From: Orthonyx spaldingii
Taxonomy: Eukaryota > Chordata > Aves > Passeriformes > Orthonychidae
DNA: 64,000 nt
Reading direction: 5' to 3'
Assembly: GCA_013397795.1 (NCBI GenBank)
Contig: VZTJ01000523.1
Location: 5,208,127 to 5,272,126 of the forward strand
Shown piece after piece: positions 13,330 through 26,137 of this stretch; position 1 is the stretch's first letter; each line of letters starts with the position of its first letter. The translations under genes were made by a program, and so were the position numbers. Below the pieces are notes generated by a model, which was not told the DNA's origin, searched no databases, and saw nothing but the letters and a program-made list of their open reading frames with translations.

Positions 13330-13640
13330 AACACTCTGAAACACTGTAATTGCCATCTGGGCTGCATTATTGCAATATGAGGGCTTTAATGCAGAGTTAA
13401 GAGCAGCGCTGACCTTTAAATGCTCCATGCATTTTAAGGCTGTACTAGAAGATTTTACACCAATTATTTATTAGCATTATAAGTAAATGAGTTATTATCA
13501 TTCATGAATTCTGTAACAGTCAATTTGTTTCTCTGCCCAGAGCCTTGGCGTGCCTATTTCACAATTTCTTAGAGGTGTAACCATAGGAACTAAGTGGTTG
13601 CCAACATAAACCCTCACAATTAATGACGATAAGCTCTCAC
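13330..13640. promoter_or_regulatory. Possible conserved non-coding element (enhancer-like)
   Basis: About 300 bp without repeats or coding frames and dense in transcription-factor-like strings. A palindromic C/EBP-type ATTGCAAT lies at 13369-13376. A T-box half-site AGGTGT lies at 13573-13578. Several homeodomain cores follow (CAATTATTTATTAG, TTAATGACG). This texture is typical of deeply conserved enhancers in vertebrate gene deserts. Conservation itself is inferred, not seen. Confidence 0.35.
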
Positions 13641-16142
13641 CCTATTGAGTGATAGTGAAAAGTCTACAGAGCAGATGAAATGCACCTCAAGGGCCATGGG
13701 ACCCTGAAGGCAGAGGCACATCGACTGGCTGTGCAGCACTCACATGCTGCCTCAGCGAGAGCATTGGCTCAGCTGTGCGTTTTTGAAACTCTCACCCAGA
13801 GAAGCAGGCTGTGAAATGGAAGACCAGGAAGGCAGATTTTCTGCCATGGAAATCAGAGATCCCTCTGAGCTGTAATAGGCAGCAAAGACAGTGCCCTTGA
13901 CCCACTCCATGAGCTTCACAGAAGAATGGGAAATGGCAGCAAGAGGGGCCACAGCTCCCCAGGGACACCAGGAAAGCTGCAGCACTGGAGGGCCGTGCTC
14001 GTGCAGTTTGGAGCAGCCCCCAGAGCTCCCTCCCTGCAGTGGAGCACCCACCTTGGATGAGGTATTCAGCTGGAGATGCCTCCTGCACTTAAATATCTTC
14101 TGTGGAGATCCTTCCTGTCCCTCTCACACTGGGATGAATATTTTGCCTCTGTTCCCCTCTGAAGAGGTGGGTTTGTTTTCTTCCCTAAGCAGCAATTGCT
14201 GGAGGATAGACAGCTCCACTGCAGATGATCATCCTTGTGTGGGTGTGTGATTTCCAAGCAATAACATGGCTTTCCCTAGGAAAGGTTCACAAATACTCCA
14301 TCCCTGGAGGTGATAATTTTATGTGCTTAAATACCAGGCCATGGGTGAATGCTTTTGCTCTTGCTTGCCTGTGACCAGGAAGGTAGAAGACCTCCTTGCA
14401 GGGGAAATGTTCAGTAACACCTGAAAGCAAACTGCTGTCTTGCCAAGGAGGGCATGTTCACCAGGAGTTTTTGACATTTGCAGTAACAGGCTCAGAGGAC
14501 ATCTTGAAAGACGTCTTCATTTACTGATTCAGGAGAAATATCCAGATGACTTTTCCCACAGCAAGTTATTGTGGAAATTAGAATATGGAAATTAGAGGCA
14601 TCCTTGCAGATGGTTTGGGACTTCATTAGGTGGCTCTACCATAAGGAGATAAGAGACTTTCCTGTTTCTGAGATACTTCCCAGAGTGATGCTGTGGAAGA
14701 AGATCATGTGTGTGCTCCAGCTTCAGAGAAGGAAACAGTTATTTGCCCACAAGGTAGTGGAGACCACAAGAACAGTTGCCTGGGGCCTGACCAAAAGGGA
14801 ACAGAGCCCTTGTGCTGCCAGGGAGATGTTTAGGGGGAGGGTGCAGGGAAATGTAAGCAGCGAGTGAGGGGCTGCAGGTACCTCTCCAGTCTGGCAGCAT
14901 AGAGGGAGTGAGGGGCTGCCAGAGCCCATGGGATCAACCCTGCAAAGGAACAGAACTGAGGGTTTGTCATTTAAATCTTTGTGAACGAAAACATCTGAAA
15001 AGGGGCCCAGCAACAGCTCCCTTTTTTCCTTGGGGACCGCTGCTACAGAAAAGTGAAGTGCTTCAAGAGGGGTAGTATAGGCAGGGTACACTTCTGCACA
15101 CACACACCCATTTCTCTCTGAGATCTCTGCATACAAATCCTTGCATTCAGAAACCCCATTTTGCTACTTCAGTGCAATAATCCTACCAATAAAGAAGCTC
15201 GTTTGAATATTTGAAGTCATTAAATAAACTGTACTGAACCCTTAAACAGGTTTTTGGTTATCTCAGTCATCAGAAACACTCAGAATACTCTGTGTGTTCA
15301 AATGTATCTGTCTTCAGCTTGGTACAGCAACACAGTTCCTGCAAGATAACAGTGTCATAGCAGACAATAAGCTCCTGCTGCTAGATAAACACTTGGAGGA
15401 AGATCTACGTTTGAATTTCTATTCCCTTGGCTTTAATGAGATGCCATCAGCTCAAGTTTGGCCCCATATTTAAATGTCATTAAGAGAAGTTCTATGCAAT
15501 TACAACAACAATAAAAATTAATAAAAATAATTTTTAGCATGGTTTCTACTGGAAGCAGGCTTTTCTTGCAAACACACATTTCTTTGCAGTCTTGATGCAG
15601 CACTGTGTTGGCAGATAAGGAGCCACATCCAGCAAGGATGGGACTGAGAGATCTCACTGGGTGACCCAGGACTTGGTCACTTCAGAGGATCCAGGTGTTC
15701 CCCCCAGGCAGGGTGCAGCCTGTGACACGTGGCAGCCGTGTCACACTGTCCAAAGCAGTGCTGCCAGTGCAGGGCACGATGCTGTGCACTTGTATTTGAC
15801 ATTGACACAGCCATGTGGCCACCAAGCCACACAGGCAGAAGAGCTTTGGGGACTGAGAGGTGTCATTTACAGAGGTTTGAGCTCCTTCATGCTTCAGCAC
15901 ACAACTCACCACCCACTGCTCTCCAACAGCAGCTTCTCCTCACAGAGGCAAAAGGCTCAGACCAGTCAGATTTGGTGTTTTTCCTCTCTTTCTCTGCTTT
16001 GTGTGCTGCTGAATTCCAGTGTGTCCAGTGCCACATGCCAATCTTGGTGACCTCTGAGGATTTTAAGATCTCAAAAACTCATTTTCTCCCTCATATTCCA
16101 GCAGGAATAACTTGGAAAATAATCATTTGGCCATATGTGTCT

Positions 16143-16173
16143 GTATATACATATATATATACGTATATATATA
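16143..16173. repeat. AT dinucleotide microsatellite
   Basis: Alternating TA/AT of about 30 bp with single interruptions (TACATA and TACGTA). It is self-complementary and could form a cruciform, but it is an ordinary microsatellite. Confidence 0.85.
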
Positions 16174-16340
16174 ACCCATCATATTATATTCTAAGCAGCT
16201 GCCTTGGGGTACAAGAAACCACATTAAAATGCATGCAAACTGATTAACAAATGTCAGCCAGAGGTCCCAAACACAAACTGTGCTTCTCAGCCCCCAGGCT
16301 AGAAGCCTGAATAAACAGATGTTCTTTGCACTGTGCCCTG

Positions 16341-16358
16341 AAGGTTAAACTTAACCTT
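16341..16358. repeat. Near-perfect 18-bp palindrome
   Basis: AAGGTTAA and TTAACCTT face each other across a two-base AC spacer. The arms resemble GTTAA-type half-sites such as those bound by HNF1-like factors, but a single site of this length can occur by chance. Confidence 0.6.
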
Positions 16359-18206
16359 TGGTAGACAAACAAGGGACACCGATGTTCTTCTCTAAATAAG
16401 AAAGGTTGATGGCATATATAATCAAGGCTTAGACCATTTGACATATGTTAGGTTCAGGGTTTTAGCAGAGGAAGAGAAGTTATAATATTTCTAGGAGAGG
16501 AGAAGCAGACAGGCTGAGCACAATAAACCAATAGATTAAGAGGTCAGAGGCATCCCCTGAGAGGTAGCAGCTCCCTGATCCCATACCTACTTTATCTGGT
16601 GTCCATACCAGCTGGAGGGATGGTCTCCAAGTCATTTCCAAGGAATGGCTCCTCTGTGTCACCCTGCTCCTGGCAGGTTGTCAGGTTCACTAGCACAAGA
16701 CCCAGGTTTTACTCTTTCAAGTTAGGACTTGAGATCTGGGTGTGAGTAATTCCACCGGAGGTAAATTTTGTCAGAAGTACTCTTATTTATAAGAAGGAAA
16801 GGCTTGCAGTCTAATACTCACAAAAAGACTTATACAAAAATTCCAGAAAAACCTATAAGAAAAACTGTGAAGCAATTTCCCATGAACATAAAAACTGAAG
16901 GGAAAGTTGGGAAGAATCCTAGTCACTGTGTAGGTTTTTTTCCCTGGCAAAAGGAAAACTAAATATACCAAAAGTCCATTTGTTCCCTCACGGGTTGGTC
17001 AGCAGAGTTTCTACTTTTTCTTGTGCTCTTTTTGGGCTTTGCAATATGAAATCAAGGCACATATTCCTCTTACCTTTTTTCAATCTCCATTGATTCATCT
17101 TCCTCTAGGCTGTGCTGCCTTTTCCTGCCTGTGCTTCTGTTCTGCTCTAACCTACCCTGCATGCCTTAATCTGTGGAAATTTTTATCATCTTTTAACTCA
17201 TGTAGATATCCATCTTTCCAGCTCAGCAAAAAACAAATGGGAATGTGAACAGTCCATGTTCCAGCTATATAGTGCTGTGTGTGGCAGGAGCTGCCTCCCA
17301 TACCTGATTGCTTTAATTTACCCATTTGATTTCTCTTCACATAAGTAAGTGAATCCTTTCTCTGCCCAGGCCATGCTTGTGACCATGGAGATTATTTTCA
17401 ATGTGGTTTCCATCGCACAGGAGCAAGGGTTGCCAGAGTTATGTTCCCTCCTGCTTGGCTGAGTTACACATCACTAACTGATCTAGAATGGCTCTCAAGG
17501 ACCCCTGTTATTCAACAGAGCACAATCAACAGAACTGTTTCATGTTTTGCCATGTTGTTTTGAGAATAATGGGTTCAGGTGAGGAGACAATGCCTTGTAA
17601 ACTGTCTGCAATGAGGTGCGTTGTATTAGGAAAGTACACAACTATGATTGTTGATCATCTAATTAAATTTCAGGCTAAGTTTGCTGCAGTTTGATTTACT
17701 GATGTGTTCTGAGTGACTCACAAACATTTTGAAATAAGGGGCTGGTGTGACAACTGTGCACAATGATACAGAAAATAAAGGCCCTTTCCATGCCAGTTGG
17801 AAATAAACCCACATTTATTATAATAAAGATATGAATTATTTATGGTACTTCTGTAACACAAAGATGCTGATGCAGACACTATCATAACAGAGAATGAAAA
17901 AGCAGGAACTAAACCTGTTTTACCTGCCAATAATCCCGCAGGATGTCTAAAGAAATAGTACCTTGTTTACTATAGCAGGCTGTTCCTCCCAACACACAGT
18001 GGACATGAATTTTTCTATATTTCATCTCAAAATCAGCTTAATATCCTCATGCTAAATATTTTCACTCTAAAGTTGAATCTTTATTAATGTTATTATACAG
18101 AGAAAATGTCTGTTGGTTACATCCGGCCAGATATACCCATCATTTCCATCATAAGCTTTACCACAGTTTTATTGCGTCCCACTGAAAAGTCAGCATTTTG
18201 CAAGAT

Positions 18207-18249
18207 TAAAAAAAAAAAAGAAGGAAAGAAAGAAAAAGAAAGAAGAAGT
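18207..18249. repeat. A-rich / GAAA purine tract
   Basis: Twelve or so A followed by imperfect GAAA and GAAG units. It could be the remains of an old poly-A tail or a purine microsatellite. No retroposon body is recognised upstream. Confidence 0.75.
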
Positions 18250-19461
18250 TGAAAACAATTAAACAATACCAATTTCATAGCCTTTTTCCATGGGAACAAA
18301 GTCTTCTATTGTCAGGGCAATTATTCCTTTTAAAGTTTAGAGTCTACTGTTCTGCTGTGAGTTGCACTTAAACAGGGAATGAACTCATCATCTCACCATT
18401 TAACCATCTGTAAATAGTTTAAATGCAGGACATTAGATCTGGATAAGAAATCTCTACAAAAACGTTCTTTGGTATTTAGTGCAGATTAGAGGAAACTCCA
18501 TTTTGTAGACGACAACATCAGAACTCTCTGTTCCTCACAAATTATCTGGAACTGTAGATATTTCTGTCAAATGGTGGCATTTTGGCTGCCTTGAGTGAAA
18601 GTTGAGGGAGCATGGCTGAGGCGAAGTGCACTTAAATGCTGGTTAAAGTCAGCAGCTAGGCCTTGGCAGGTTCAAACCAGAATCCGTGGGAAAGGGTGTG
18701 AACCTCACAGCCCTGCTTCACAGACCCACTGCCAGGGTTGTATCATCTCAATTATAAGCTGCCCTGCAGCCATGAATAAAAGAAATAAAATGATAGCCTA
18801 GAGATGCAGCACTTGCTGCATCTGTAGCATTAGTGATGGTTTCATCCCATCTGATCCCATCTGTAGCAGGGCACAGTTTCACTAAATCCTTTTAAAACAC
18901 AACTAGACTCTCTGCTTTCAAGGGAGGGAATCAGCCCACTGGTGCCCACACGAAGACAGAGCTGTCGTTCAGGAGCACAGCAGCCAAACATCATTTCCAG
19001 AGGAGCTCTTAATTGACTGCATTTGTGAAAGACGAATCAAAATGTCCCAAAATGAGCACGTTGTCACTTTTTTAATTTGCTGACAGTTTGCCCCCAGGTA
19101 AACCTGCAGCACACTAATAGTTTTTCTTGGCCAGCACAACCAATATAGATTTACTATCTTTCTTTGCTAAATAAGAGGAACATTTACAATAGCTGCTGGG
19201 TAGAAAATTAACCAAGTGAACTCTCCAATTTTTCTGTCCCTGTCTGTCTCCCTCATTAATTTTTTATGGAAATCAAAGACTAATTCTGTCTCTCTGCTTG
19301 TAATCACATTCAAAACATGCTCATGACTCAATAATCTGCTTATGAACATTGCCATTCTCTGCAGTAACTCTGCAGACACCCACATTTGGGACAGTCTGAA
19401 TGTTCACACAGCTTGCAGTTGCCAACACAATTTTTATTCCTTGCTGTTTTTGTCATTTTAG

Positions 19462-19560
19462 ACTCTCCCTTCCATTTTGAAAACTATCAGGGTGAACAGG
19501 AAACTCATCAAGCCAAAGTCAGAAGTCATAAGAAGCTATTCACCACACTGCAAAACCCCG
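19462..19560 (+). other. Exon-like block with strong splice signals, gene unknown
   Basis: A T-rich tract ends in TTTTAG at 19456-19461. The 99-bp block that follows ends at a GTAAGC donor (19561-19566). Two of its three frames are open, one in phase 1-1 (beginning SPFHFENYQGEQ after a split codon) and one in phase 0-0. The 99-bp length is a multiple of three, as in many cassette exons. I recognise neither peptide. The possible acceptor at 55616 is compatible in phase. Decoy exons of this quality occur regularly in large non-coding regions, so this is a candidate for an internal exon, an lncRNA exon or a decoy. Confidence 0.2.
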
Positions 19561-22500
19561 GTAAGCAATTTCTGATGGCTTTAGTAAAAAATGTGAATTT
19601 ATTGATGATGCTTTTTTAAAAACAAGTCCAGCCTGAAAGCCAGATGTGAAATCCCATGTTTATTATCCCAATGCAAGGGAAGTCTGATCCAAATTTGTTA
19701 TTTTGCCTTGAACAAACGCTATTTGCTCAGTTCCTCTGCATACAGAACATAATGTGGGTGAGGTTTTATTTTAAATTTCAACTAGTTGCCAAGATGTTAA
19801 CTTCCCTAGCTGTGATCATCATCATAATTACCTGCTTCAACCAGTAATTTGTTGCCTTCATACAGCAGCAATAACCTAGTTATTGTTCCTCATTCTGCCC
19901 CAGTCAAGCAGGCTCTGGGGAGGAACTGTGAGCAGGTATCCATGTCACCTTCCCAGCAGCTACTGGAATAAAAAATGGCCAAGGAGAATTTACATTTAGT
20001 GGCAATACTATAATTTGTGTGCTCCTCGATGAGGAGAGACAAAAGGCAGTGATGACCCGAGGAGCAGGAGCAGCTCTGTGGGAGCACGAGGGGCACAGCT
20101 GGGCTCATCATTGTTGTGCTTTCAGCTGCATTTTGATGGCTTAGCAACACAGCTAATTTTACCTAAGAGGGAAATGGTGAAGCAAAGTGATAATACTTCT
20201 TTATTAAGCAAATGCACTCTTATTTATAGCCAGATTTTGGATCACAAAAATAAAAGAGATGAACACAGAACTTCCTTACTATTTTTTTGGTGTGTATAAT
20301 TAGTACAATGTTTTTCCACACTCAAATCATGTACCAAAATCAACCAGCTTCCAGCATGTAAGTGTTTTTCTGACTGCGTGGACAGCACAAACACACAGGA
20401 GAATTTGTTGCAAACTGATTTGAACACTTCTACTTAAAACCCTCTTCTGTACACAAAAAACACATGTGTGTATTGCAGAGCTCTGGTAATGTATTCAAAT
20501 GTTCTCTCATGCTTCCTGCGATCACAGTCCCCAGAGGATAATATTTTGGAAGAAGCTAATTTGTTATATCATCTAAAGAAAACAAGCACAGGCTTCTCAG
20601 CCCTGCTCACACAACAACACATAAAAACAGAAAGGGTTTCTTTATTCTTAAAGAATGAGCCATGAGTTGCCTGAAAATAAGCTTTGATAAGCACATAAAA
20701 ATAAACACCACAAATAAGAGTGAGAGAGAATTCTAAATGAGACATTTATTAGATCTGGGATGGCAAAGGAATAATGAAGCAACATGTGCCTTCTCAAAAC
20801 TAATTCTGTTTGATTTGACATGTTGATTTTTGTGTGTTTACAGCTAGGCAGGGATTTGCTGAAGAGAGGTGTCCATGAGGACATGCAAGTGGGTCAGAAT
20901 GACAGGTTTCTTCAAGCTGGATTGCACCATTTTTTAACAATTACCTCCTGGAGAAAGTCTAAGGACTAAAACACGCCTCTGCCAGCTAAGCACCACTCTC
21001 CTGAAAGTTCTTGTGCAGAATGTACTCCACTTCTGCTTATTTACAGTTTCTTTGTTTTATTTTGCCAACTACAGTATTTCCATATCAATCTAGAGCATGC
21101 TCATTTTAGGCTTTAAAACTGGGTCAACACACCCTGAAAATTCACACCAAACTGCAGTTCCTGAGCACAGATAGGCAGAGTTGTCAAAATATTCTCATCA
21201 CTGAGTAAATTTGTGCTTAGAGCAAAACCAACAGCCTGGAAAACACAAGTGCCCTGCGAGCTATCAATTAAGCCTTACATCAGGACAAACTTGTGTCAAG
21301 AGGAAATTATTTCCATTTTACCTGGAGAGATCCAGCTCTGCTGTGACGTGCAGAGAAGGACAGCTCAGGAAGGAGTCCACTTGCCTAAAGAAAGGGCATA
21401 TTCTTGCTGTGCTGTTTGATAAGGTGCTACAGGGAGCTCCTGCACCCTCAGTGGGGTATGATTGAACCTGAGCATTTTCTGAGATTTCAAAGCACTCCCA
21501 TTCCTCATCAAAATGGAAGAAAAATGCTTCCAGGACATGTTTTCGCAAAACCCACAAAGTGTCCCCAGAGCAGCCCAGCACTTTGTGGCTGGGGCAGAGA
21601 TTTGGATGCTGGACTTTCCACACAAAACCTGGGTCTCAGTGAGCTGTGGTGGGGAGATAGAGCAGTTCTCCACAGCAACCTGCAGGTCAGAAAATCCACC
21701 TTCCTACAAATACTCTGGAGAGCCTCCTTGTCCCCCAGCTGTCCTCTCCTTGCTTACAGCTCTCTAGGCCCATGAACCCTTTACCTCAGAATAACAAGGG
21801 GAATCAAAAACGCCAAGACATAACTAAAAGAGCAGGAATAATACAACATATTTTAAATTTTTGAAGTTTCTTTCATTTGCTGTGGCTCAAATTGGACTTT
21901 GTGTCTTCTTTTCAGCTTCTCTTACTGCCTCTAATTAAAGAATTCATTTTGTTTGACTAACAGATGTAGAAATGTATTTCATGAAATTGTACCTGAATCG
22001 CATTTTTTTCATTAACTTCATCAAAATTGACATCTGGTAGGTTTTTTTTCTGATCTTTGGAACAGGTTTAAGATATGAAAACATTTAGAGCACTGTTATC
22101 CCAGGTTATGCTTACCAAACACTCTTCTCAGCTCCGTATCAAACACAGAGGCAGACGGGAAAATCAGGTGAGATTTTCTCTTTCTGTAGATATTCACACT
22201 GGCTTAAATGTGTAGGAACTAAGTCTGCTTGGAGGACACGAATCCAAGAGTGGGTGGTTCAGAGGCCAAGATTAAATTTCTGAATCAAAGGAAAGGTAGA
22301 AATGTATTAAAGACTATTTCATCACCTCTGGTTCTGGGAGGTGTGTTACCATTTACTGCAAGTTGTGCTCAGATGGAGAAAAGCATCTTGCTCGTAATTC
22401 AAAACATGGCACCACCAGCTAAAAGGTGGAAGTGTTGGCTCCATAGAATCCAACAAAATAATTCCCATAAATTTGGGAGACGCCAGATTTTCCTCCTGAA

Positions 22501-23576
22501 ACACTGGCTGCATCTCTGCCCTCCTGCACTGACATTTTGCTGCTCTGGTATCACTCTTTCCTCTGCTTTTACCATCCTCCTACCTTAATCCTTCCTCCAT
22601 TTAAGACCTAGTTTATGAAGTTGATTTTCAAGGCACCACGTTGCCCCACCTGCTGTGCCTCTTTATCTTCTTCCCTTTCCTTTCACTTCTCCTTTTGCAT
22701 CTTTTTCAAAGAAACTGAAAAAAATTTAACCTTTATTGTGCAGCATCTTGCCAGCCAAATGAGGCAGAAGAAATCAAGATCTACCTCCTTTTTCATATCC
22801 AAGTACCTTATGAGTTTAGGTCCTAAGAGGAGTCTGAACTAACAGACATGAAATTTGCTGAAATGTACTTTTTCCATGCTAGTCCTAATTCAGTGTTATT
22901 GTACATGGCTTCCAGTCCCCAAGCAGCTCTGCCACACATTTCTGGTTGAAAGTCACAGGGGTGCCCAGTGGAATTTAATGAACAGGAAAATATCCCTTTT
23001 GAAACACCCCATGGCTTTCAGGCTATTGAATGGGGTAAATGTAAATTGGATGCTGAAGATCAGATGATTTAAAATAAAAAGCAATAGATGAACCTAATTT
23101 CCAACCAGACACATTTTCTAATAGGACACATATTTCCCTTCCAGTTCTGGTACTGCCAATATAGTGCTGCATCTGAAAGTACGGCACACAGCATGGATGG
23201 GTCAGAAGAGTTCAGTCTTAAATTTGTAGGGAAAATGATGCTGTACATATTTTCCAGTTCTTGTCCATGCTAAACTCTCCAGCTTGAGATATGCAACATT
23301 TACCAGCTTACACATTTGACATTTCTCACTTTAACTGAATGCCCATTCACCTCCTGCTTTGAACTATTTCGGAGTCTGTTAGCAAGGGAAGATAGAATTG
23401 GTCAGAAAAATAAATTACTTTTTAAAAAATATCACAGCAGTGCAGGCATGTTTCTGAGTAACTGGGCTGAGAAAGGGGACAAAACTGCAAACCACATGCT
23501 TAAAAGTACCCGGTCAAATTGACTTTGCATTACGAATTGGGCCTGTGCTATTCAAAGGCATCAATTTACATTGTGT

Positions 23577-23740
23577 TAGTAGTCAATTCAAGTAGTAATT
23601 AATAATATTCCATTACAGTTAGTAATTAATTAAATAACAAAACCAAATAATAATTAAATATTACATAAATATTATTTAAAATTATTATTTAATACAAATA
23701 TTAAATAATTAAATTCAATAATGGTTACTGGTTAATTCAA
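23577..23740. repeat. AT-rich low-complexity tract
   Basis: About 160 bp made almost entirely of A and T, with repeated TAATTAA, AAATATTA and ATTTAAA strings. It contains many poly(A)-signal-like and homeodomain-like words simply because of composition. It is best treated as low complexity, or a candidate matrix-attachment region. Confidence 0.8.
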
Positions 23741-24658
23741 ATCACTTATTTAAAGTTTAAAGGGCCTATGTAAAGAGAAATTACTTTCAAGATTACAGTA
23801 TCAATGAGCTATTGTAACAGCATTTTTTAGCTGCCCAAAGGGCGATTTCAAAAAGTTAAAAAACTAAATTTCTAACCTTGCACTGTTACCCAGAGGCAGC
23901 CCTCTGTTGCCCACTGACTAACATGGCACTAATCTGATTTTCAGGAAACATTCAGCATTCATTCCTCTTGTCATTAGTAAAGGAAAGGAGCCGGCCCATG
24001 CGCAGCCTTTACAGCTGCTAGTGATGAGGCTGGCAGGATAATTCAGACTGAGTCCTCCCTCCACAAACCTTAGAGCAGCCTGGGGTATCTGTGCTCCAGA
24101 ACCCCCTGCCCTGGCACTGGAGTGGGGCAGGGATGTCTCAGGTGATGGGTTACCCTTCTCCACCTCCTCCCCAAATTCCTGTTAGGTAAAACCCACCTCC
24201 GCAGACTCTCTCCCTGCCCCAAGCGCTCAGCAGGCTCCTGCCTCTTGTACACGGCTCTGCAACAAACAAACAAACAGCGACAGAAACTGCCTCCTGCCAA
24301 AGGAAAAAATTCAAGAAGGAGGAGATTAATGTGGAACAGCTGTGCTGCGGATTTTTTGAATAATTTGCTGAAAATAAACTTTAATGGCAAATTAAGAACA
24401 GAGATTAGCTCTGCAGTTCTGTGTTCTCAGAGGGTAACTCGCCTGCACAGAAGTACAGCCAAAGCTTGGCACCACGAGCAGCTCACTGGCAGAGCGTCCC
24501 CGGGAGCCAGGCAGGGAACTGCTCTCCACAATCTGCTCAGCTCTGGGCAGGCTCCTGCTTTTGGGAGCTCTACTCGCTGTGAGATCCCTCAGGAAGATAA
24601 AGGAGGTGATGGCCAAGTGCATCAGCTTGGCTGCTCCTCTCCCCTCTGCCTGGCTCCC

Positions 24659-24700
24659 GAGAGGTGACACGAGAGGTGACACAAGAGGTGACACAAGAGG
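24659..24700 (+). repeat. 12-bp minisatellite (RAGAGGTGACAC)x3.5
   Basis: Three full tandem copies and one half copy of a 12-bp unit: GAGAGGTGACAC twice, AAGAGGTGACAC once, then AAGAGG. The copies are nearly identical, so the array is young or homogenised. Each unit carries an AGGTGACA string. Because the unit is a multiple of three, it stays open as a four-residue peptide repeat, but no gene is supported here. Confidence 0.9.
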
Positions 24701-25539
24701 TTCTGGGCAGCGGTTGAACACCATCGCCCATGGCAGGGAAGTCACTGCCTCTGCCCAGTTCAGCCTTCACTCTGCTGAATGGATCTATTTTCCCCTCTTG
24801 CATTCACCAGTTCAGAGGCCCAGATGAACCAAAACCAGACCTTTCAGGTCTCCCCAGGAATTTTGGTTCCCACCACAGGTGCCACGGGGAGATGACAACA
24901 AGCAGGCAGCCTGCATCCCATCTGAATGTGTTTTCTGAGCTCACCAAGATCTCAGCTTCTTCAGTTTGCATCTCCCAAATTCTCAGCCACTCTCCCCACT
25001 GCTTTCCGCTCCCACACCAGATCTGACCCCCTCTCCCAGCAGCAGGGCACCGGGAAGGTGATTTCAGTGGTGTGACAGCCCCTCCCAATATGTGATGGGA
25101 TACAAGGTAAGGCACGCTCTGCCTGGCTCGTGGAATGTCTGCTACCTCCTGCAATGTCTATTTCTAGGACCACACCTGGTCCAGCTTGCCCAGAAAACAC
25201 CTCCCTGACAGAGCCCCCTGTTCTGAACAGAGATCTGTCAATGCAGGGTGTGTCAGCTCCCCTCCTGCTACCCCCTGAGCGCTGGAGTGGTGCCTCTGCA
25301 GGGAGGGCTTGGGCTTGGGCTCCTGGCTGGGAGGCAGATGGAGGCTCCCCCAGAGGGAGGGAGGGAGGTTTCCCTGCTGCACTCCTGTGATCTGTGAATT
25401 AAACACCTTGGCTCCGTCATCAGTTTCTCCCATAATGACTGGGCACTGACAGAGAGAGCAATGAAAACACCAAGTCATTCCTCCTCCTCTGAAAGGATAA
25501 AGGCAAATGGAAGATGAATATTGGCAGGCTGGCATGAAT

Positions 25540-25830
25540 TACCACACAGGCTGATGTTCTGAAAAGTCCCAGCTTTGCCAACACGCCTGATTGCTTCATG
25601 GACATTGAATAACACGACCCCAAACACGACAGAAACTACTTGTGTCTGCAGAAATGATGACAATCCATTTTGTGGTTGATTCAGCCAGCTCTGATCACTG
25701 CTTTTGCTTCAGTTGAGAAAAGGCATTAATCTGTTTAATTTTTCCCTCTGTGATTCAGATCAGACAATCCATTTACTGAATGTGATTGATAAATGAATTA
25801 ATTGCACAACATTCATTCCTGACACTAGTT
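25540..25830. promoter_or_regulatory. Possible conserved non-coding element
   Basis: A repeat-free block of about 290 bp with strings such as TTTGCCAACACGCC, CATTAATCTGTTTAATT and GATTGATAAATGAATTAATTG, which are rich in homeodomain and NFI-like cores. It differs from the GC-rich DNA before it. The call rests on texture; no conservation data were available. Confidence 0.25.
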
Positions 25831-26121
25831 CAGAACACACAAACTGAAAATAAGTCACTACAAACCTCTATACATGGAAGATAAATTACGGATCTTTTGG
25901 GATATTTTAGAGCTCAGTACCAGAGGAGGATTGAAAGTTTGTTTAACCTTGTCCAGTCCAATTCTTCCTCATCTTGCACCTGCAGCAGCCATAAGAGATA
26001 ACCAGCATTGCATGGTCAAACACAAAGGTCTGGATGGATATATTGCATCTGGCAGGAGAATTTTCTCTGTATTACTTCATGCTTTTCTGATTTGTTCTCT
26101 TAGTCCAACAAGCATGATTCC

Positions 26122-26137
26122 TTTTTTTTTTTTTTTT
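26122..26137. repeat. T16 homopolymer
   Basis: A pure run of sixteen T. No SINE or processed-pseudogene body is visible next to it. Confidence 0.85.

Larger units (their letters stand above)
13641..19461. other. Unique non-coding DNA, no gene supported
   Basis: Open frames reach about 170 codons (15729-16247, plus) but overlap others on both strands and have no domain. Minor items are an 18-bp near-palindrome at 16341-16358 and AT- and purine-rich simple repeats, listed separately. A short AT-rich block near 19000-19090 has some regulatory texture but no strong motif set. Confidence 0.6.

Noticed and set aside
14300..14345. CCATCCCTGGAGGTG string resembling the CR1 3' region
   Set aside because: The resemblance covers only about 15 bases. 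The following sequence does not continue as CR1.
15729..16247. 172-codon plus-strand open frame
   Set aside because: It runs into the AT microsatellite at its end and overlaps open frames on both strands. It shows no coding signature.
25104..25116. TAAGGCACGC, the first ten bases of miR-124
   Set aside because: Similarity stops after about ten bases and there is no complementary arm to form a precursor hairpin.
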